Assembly (NCBI GenBank): GCA_031255495.1 | Contig: JAIRSK010000064.1 | Coordinates: 1-15,923, forward strand | Direction of reading: 5' to 3' | DNA length: 15,923 nucleotides | Source of the DNA: Endomicrobiellum devescovinae | GTDB lineage: Bacteria > Elusimicrobiota > Endomicrobiia > Endomicrobiales > Endomicrobiaceae | Shown: piece by piece, positions 14,929-15,923 of the stretch | Position numbering within the stretch: position 1 is the first letter of the stretch | How the letters are laid out: each line of letters opens with the position of its first letter | The notes under the pieces: model-generated | Databases searched by the model: none | The model's input: only the letters and a program-made list of their open reading frames with translations | Told to the model about the DNA's origin: nothing | Made by a program: the position numbers and the translations under genes

Positions 14929-15923
14929 ATGCCTACAGAGAGATTAGTGAAGTGGAGCAAAGAAAGTCAAGAATTTTTTGAAAAGGCAGGAGACAAGAGT
15001 GTTGAGTTGACATTTATGGTATCGCAAGCAAACGAAAGTCAGACAGGAGAAGGTTTTGAGGAATTTGTAAACTCAATAAATGAACTAAGTCAAAAAGTAA
15101 ATAAATTAATTATTATTGACACAACATTTCTTTACAGACATTGCATTCCTGAATTCTCTCAACACCTAAATGAAAATGTTGCAACTATATGGTTTTTAAA
15201 TAATCAAAACACATTAAATAAAATACAGTGTGAAGTGTTAATAGAATCATATGTCAAGCAGATTAATAGCAATTTATTTAAACAATGGTATAACACAATA
15301 GTTAAAGATTTTGAAATAGTTGAAGATTTTAAAAAATTAATAATGCATGAGGCAAAAATATTTTTTTCAAAAGGCAAAGGTTCTTTTGATAAATGTTTGG
15401 AATTTTTATTAGAAGAATATGCTCACGCATGTGCGTTCCTAAAGAACAGAAATATTGTTTATCCAATGCCATTTTCACCAGCGATGTTAAATATAATTGA
15501 GAGGTATAAGTTAAATATTATTGGCGTGCATTACAGCATATCAAATTATATGAGGAAATATAATAATAAGAATTTACGGAATTTGGTAAATGAGGAGATA
15601 CTGCAGCTTTTAAAAATTGAAGATTTAAAGGTTAACTGTTTCGCAATAAATAAGAACGGTAGATACATATACAAAAATAATATTTATCATAATGTTATAG
15701 GGAATGTTCCTTATGTTACTGACCCCAAAGCTTGGAAAATATCTTTAGATATAATGGAAAAGGAAGAGCAACGGATTATTGAAGAAAAGGCTCCTGACGG
15801 CAATCATTATTTATCAGTGAAATCGCCATTAGAAATAAATGGGAAAGTAGAAGGGGTAATAGGGCTGTCAGTAGATATAACAGATAGGAAAAAGAAAGAG
15901 GAGTTAGAAAATAAGTTAAAGAT
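14929..15923 (+). CDS. Putative cyclodipeptide-synthase-like domain fused to a PAS/PAC sensor domain (3' end outside window)
   Basis: The frame runs from ATG 14929 (AGGAG at 14919-14923, five bases before) to the window edge: 331 codons without a stop. Residues about 24-210 resemble tRNA-dependent cyclodipeptide synthases (CDPS; AlbC, YvmC), which use two aminoacyl-tRNAs and have a class-I synthetase-like fold. By eye, FMVSQAN (29-35) lines up with the AlbC strand carrying nucleophile Ser37 (here S32). GEGFEEFVNSINE (40-52) and IIIDTTFLYRH (61-71) match the following helix and strand. FLLEE (159-163) matches the catalytic helix (E163 for Glu182), and VYP (177-179) matches Tyr202 plus Pro. The AlbC Tyr178 position is Phe159 here. 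Residues about 222-320 form a PAS/PAC sensor (NKNGRYIYKN, then GKVEGVIGLSVDITDRK), and a charged helix begins at about 320. PAS-to-output helices of this kind usually lead to a histidine kinase or similar output, not visible here. The CDPS assignment is from memory of the family; the PAS call is firm. Confidence 0.7.
   Translation, partial: MPTERLVKWSKESQEFFEKAGDKSVELTFMVSQANESQTGEGFEEFVNSINELSQKVNKLIIIDTTFLYRHCIPEFSQHLNENVATIWFLNNQNTLNKIQCEVLIESYVKQINSNLFKQWYNTIVKDFEIVEDFKKLIMHEAKIFFSKGKGSFDKCLEFLLEEYAHACAFLKNRNIVYPMPFSPAMLNIIERYKLNIIGVHYSISNYMRKYNNKNLRNLVNEEILQLLKIEDLKVNCFAINKNGRYIYKNNIYHNVIGNVPYVTDPKAWKISLDIMEKEEQRIIEEKAPDGNHYLSVKSPLEINGKVEGVIGLSVDITDRKKKEELENKLK

Noticed and set aside
15592..15923. 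Naming the last gene a histidine kinase
   Set aside because: Only the PAS/PAC part and the beginning of a helix are in the window; no HisKA, HATPase, GGDEF or other output domain can be seen.
1..15923. tRNA, rRNA, CRISPR arrays, insertion sequences
   Set aside because: Reading both strands gave no cloverleaf-like sequence, regularly spaced short repeats, transposase or terminal inverted repeats.

Overview
The window is AT-rich bacterial DNA with short spacers, ATGA overlaps and GGAG/GGTG-type ribosome binding sites. The gene set (a giant multidomain protein of unknown family, a compact cofactor gene cluster, uvrA, an AlkD-like glycosylase and a PAS sensor) suggests a small-genome bacterium of the Elusimicrobiota/Endomicrobium kind. 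That assignment rests on overall impression, since there is no rRNA gene here to settle it.

Layout. Positions 1-5169 (+) hold the 3' part of one very large gene. It encodes a hydrophobic hairpin, two copies of a putative zinc-metallopeptidase (HExxH) domain and a tandem triple repeat. Only 11 bases away, and convergent to it, lies a SulP anion transporter with a STAS domain (5181-6881, -). Immediately upstream of the transporter, on the same strand, is what looks like the frameshifted C-terminal end of a minimal nucleotidyltransferase (MNT) gene (6854-7017).

From 7243 to 13824 (+) runs a tight five-gene cluster: folK, panB, panC, nadB, uvrA. The first three keep the folK-panB-panC order also known from Escherichia coli. 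They make a folate precursor, ketopantoate and pantothenate. NadB starts NAD synthesis from aspartate, and uvrA (nucleotide excision repair) is attached one base after nadB. A roughly 150-base spacer follows, with a weak hairpin. Then comes a two-gene unit: a 57-codon membrane protein with a very good ribosome binding site, whose stop overlaps the start of an AlkD-like DNA glycosylase with all four active-site residues.

The last gene (14929 onward, cut by the window edge) is the most unusual. Its N-terminal ~210 residues resemble tRNA-dependent cyclodipeptide synthases, a class-I aminoacyl-tRNA-synthetase-like fold. They are followed by a PAS/PAC sensor domain and the start of a coiled coil. 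If correct, this is a CDPS-like domain fused to a signalling protein, possibly using the tRNA-binding fold as a sensor or coupling cyclodipeptide production to signalling. No tRNA, rRNA, CRISPR array, insertion sequence or origin was seen.
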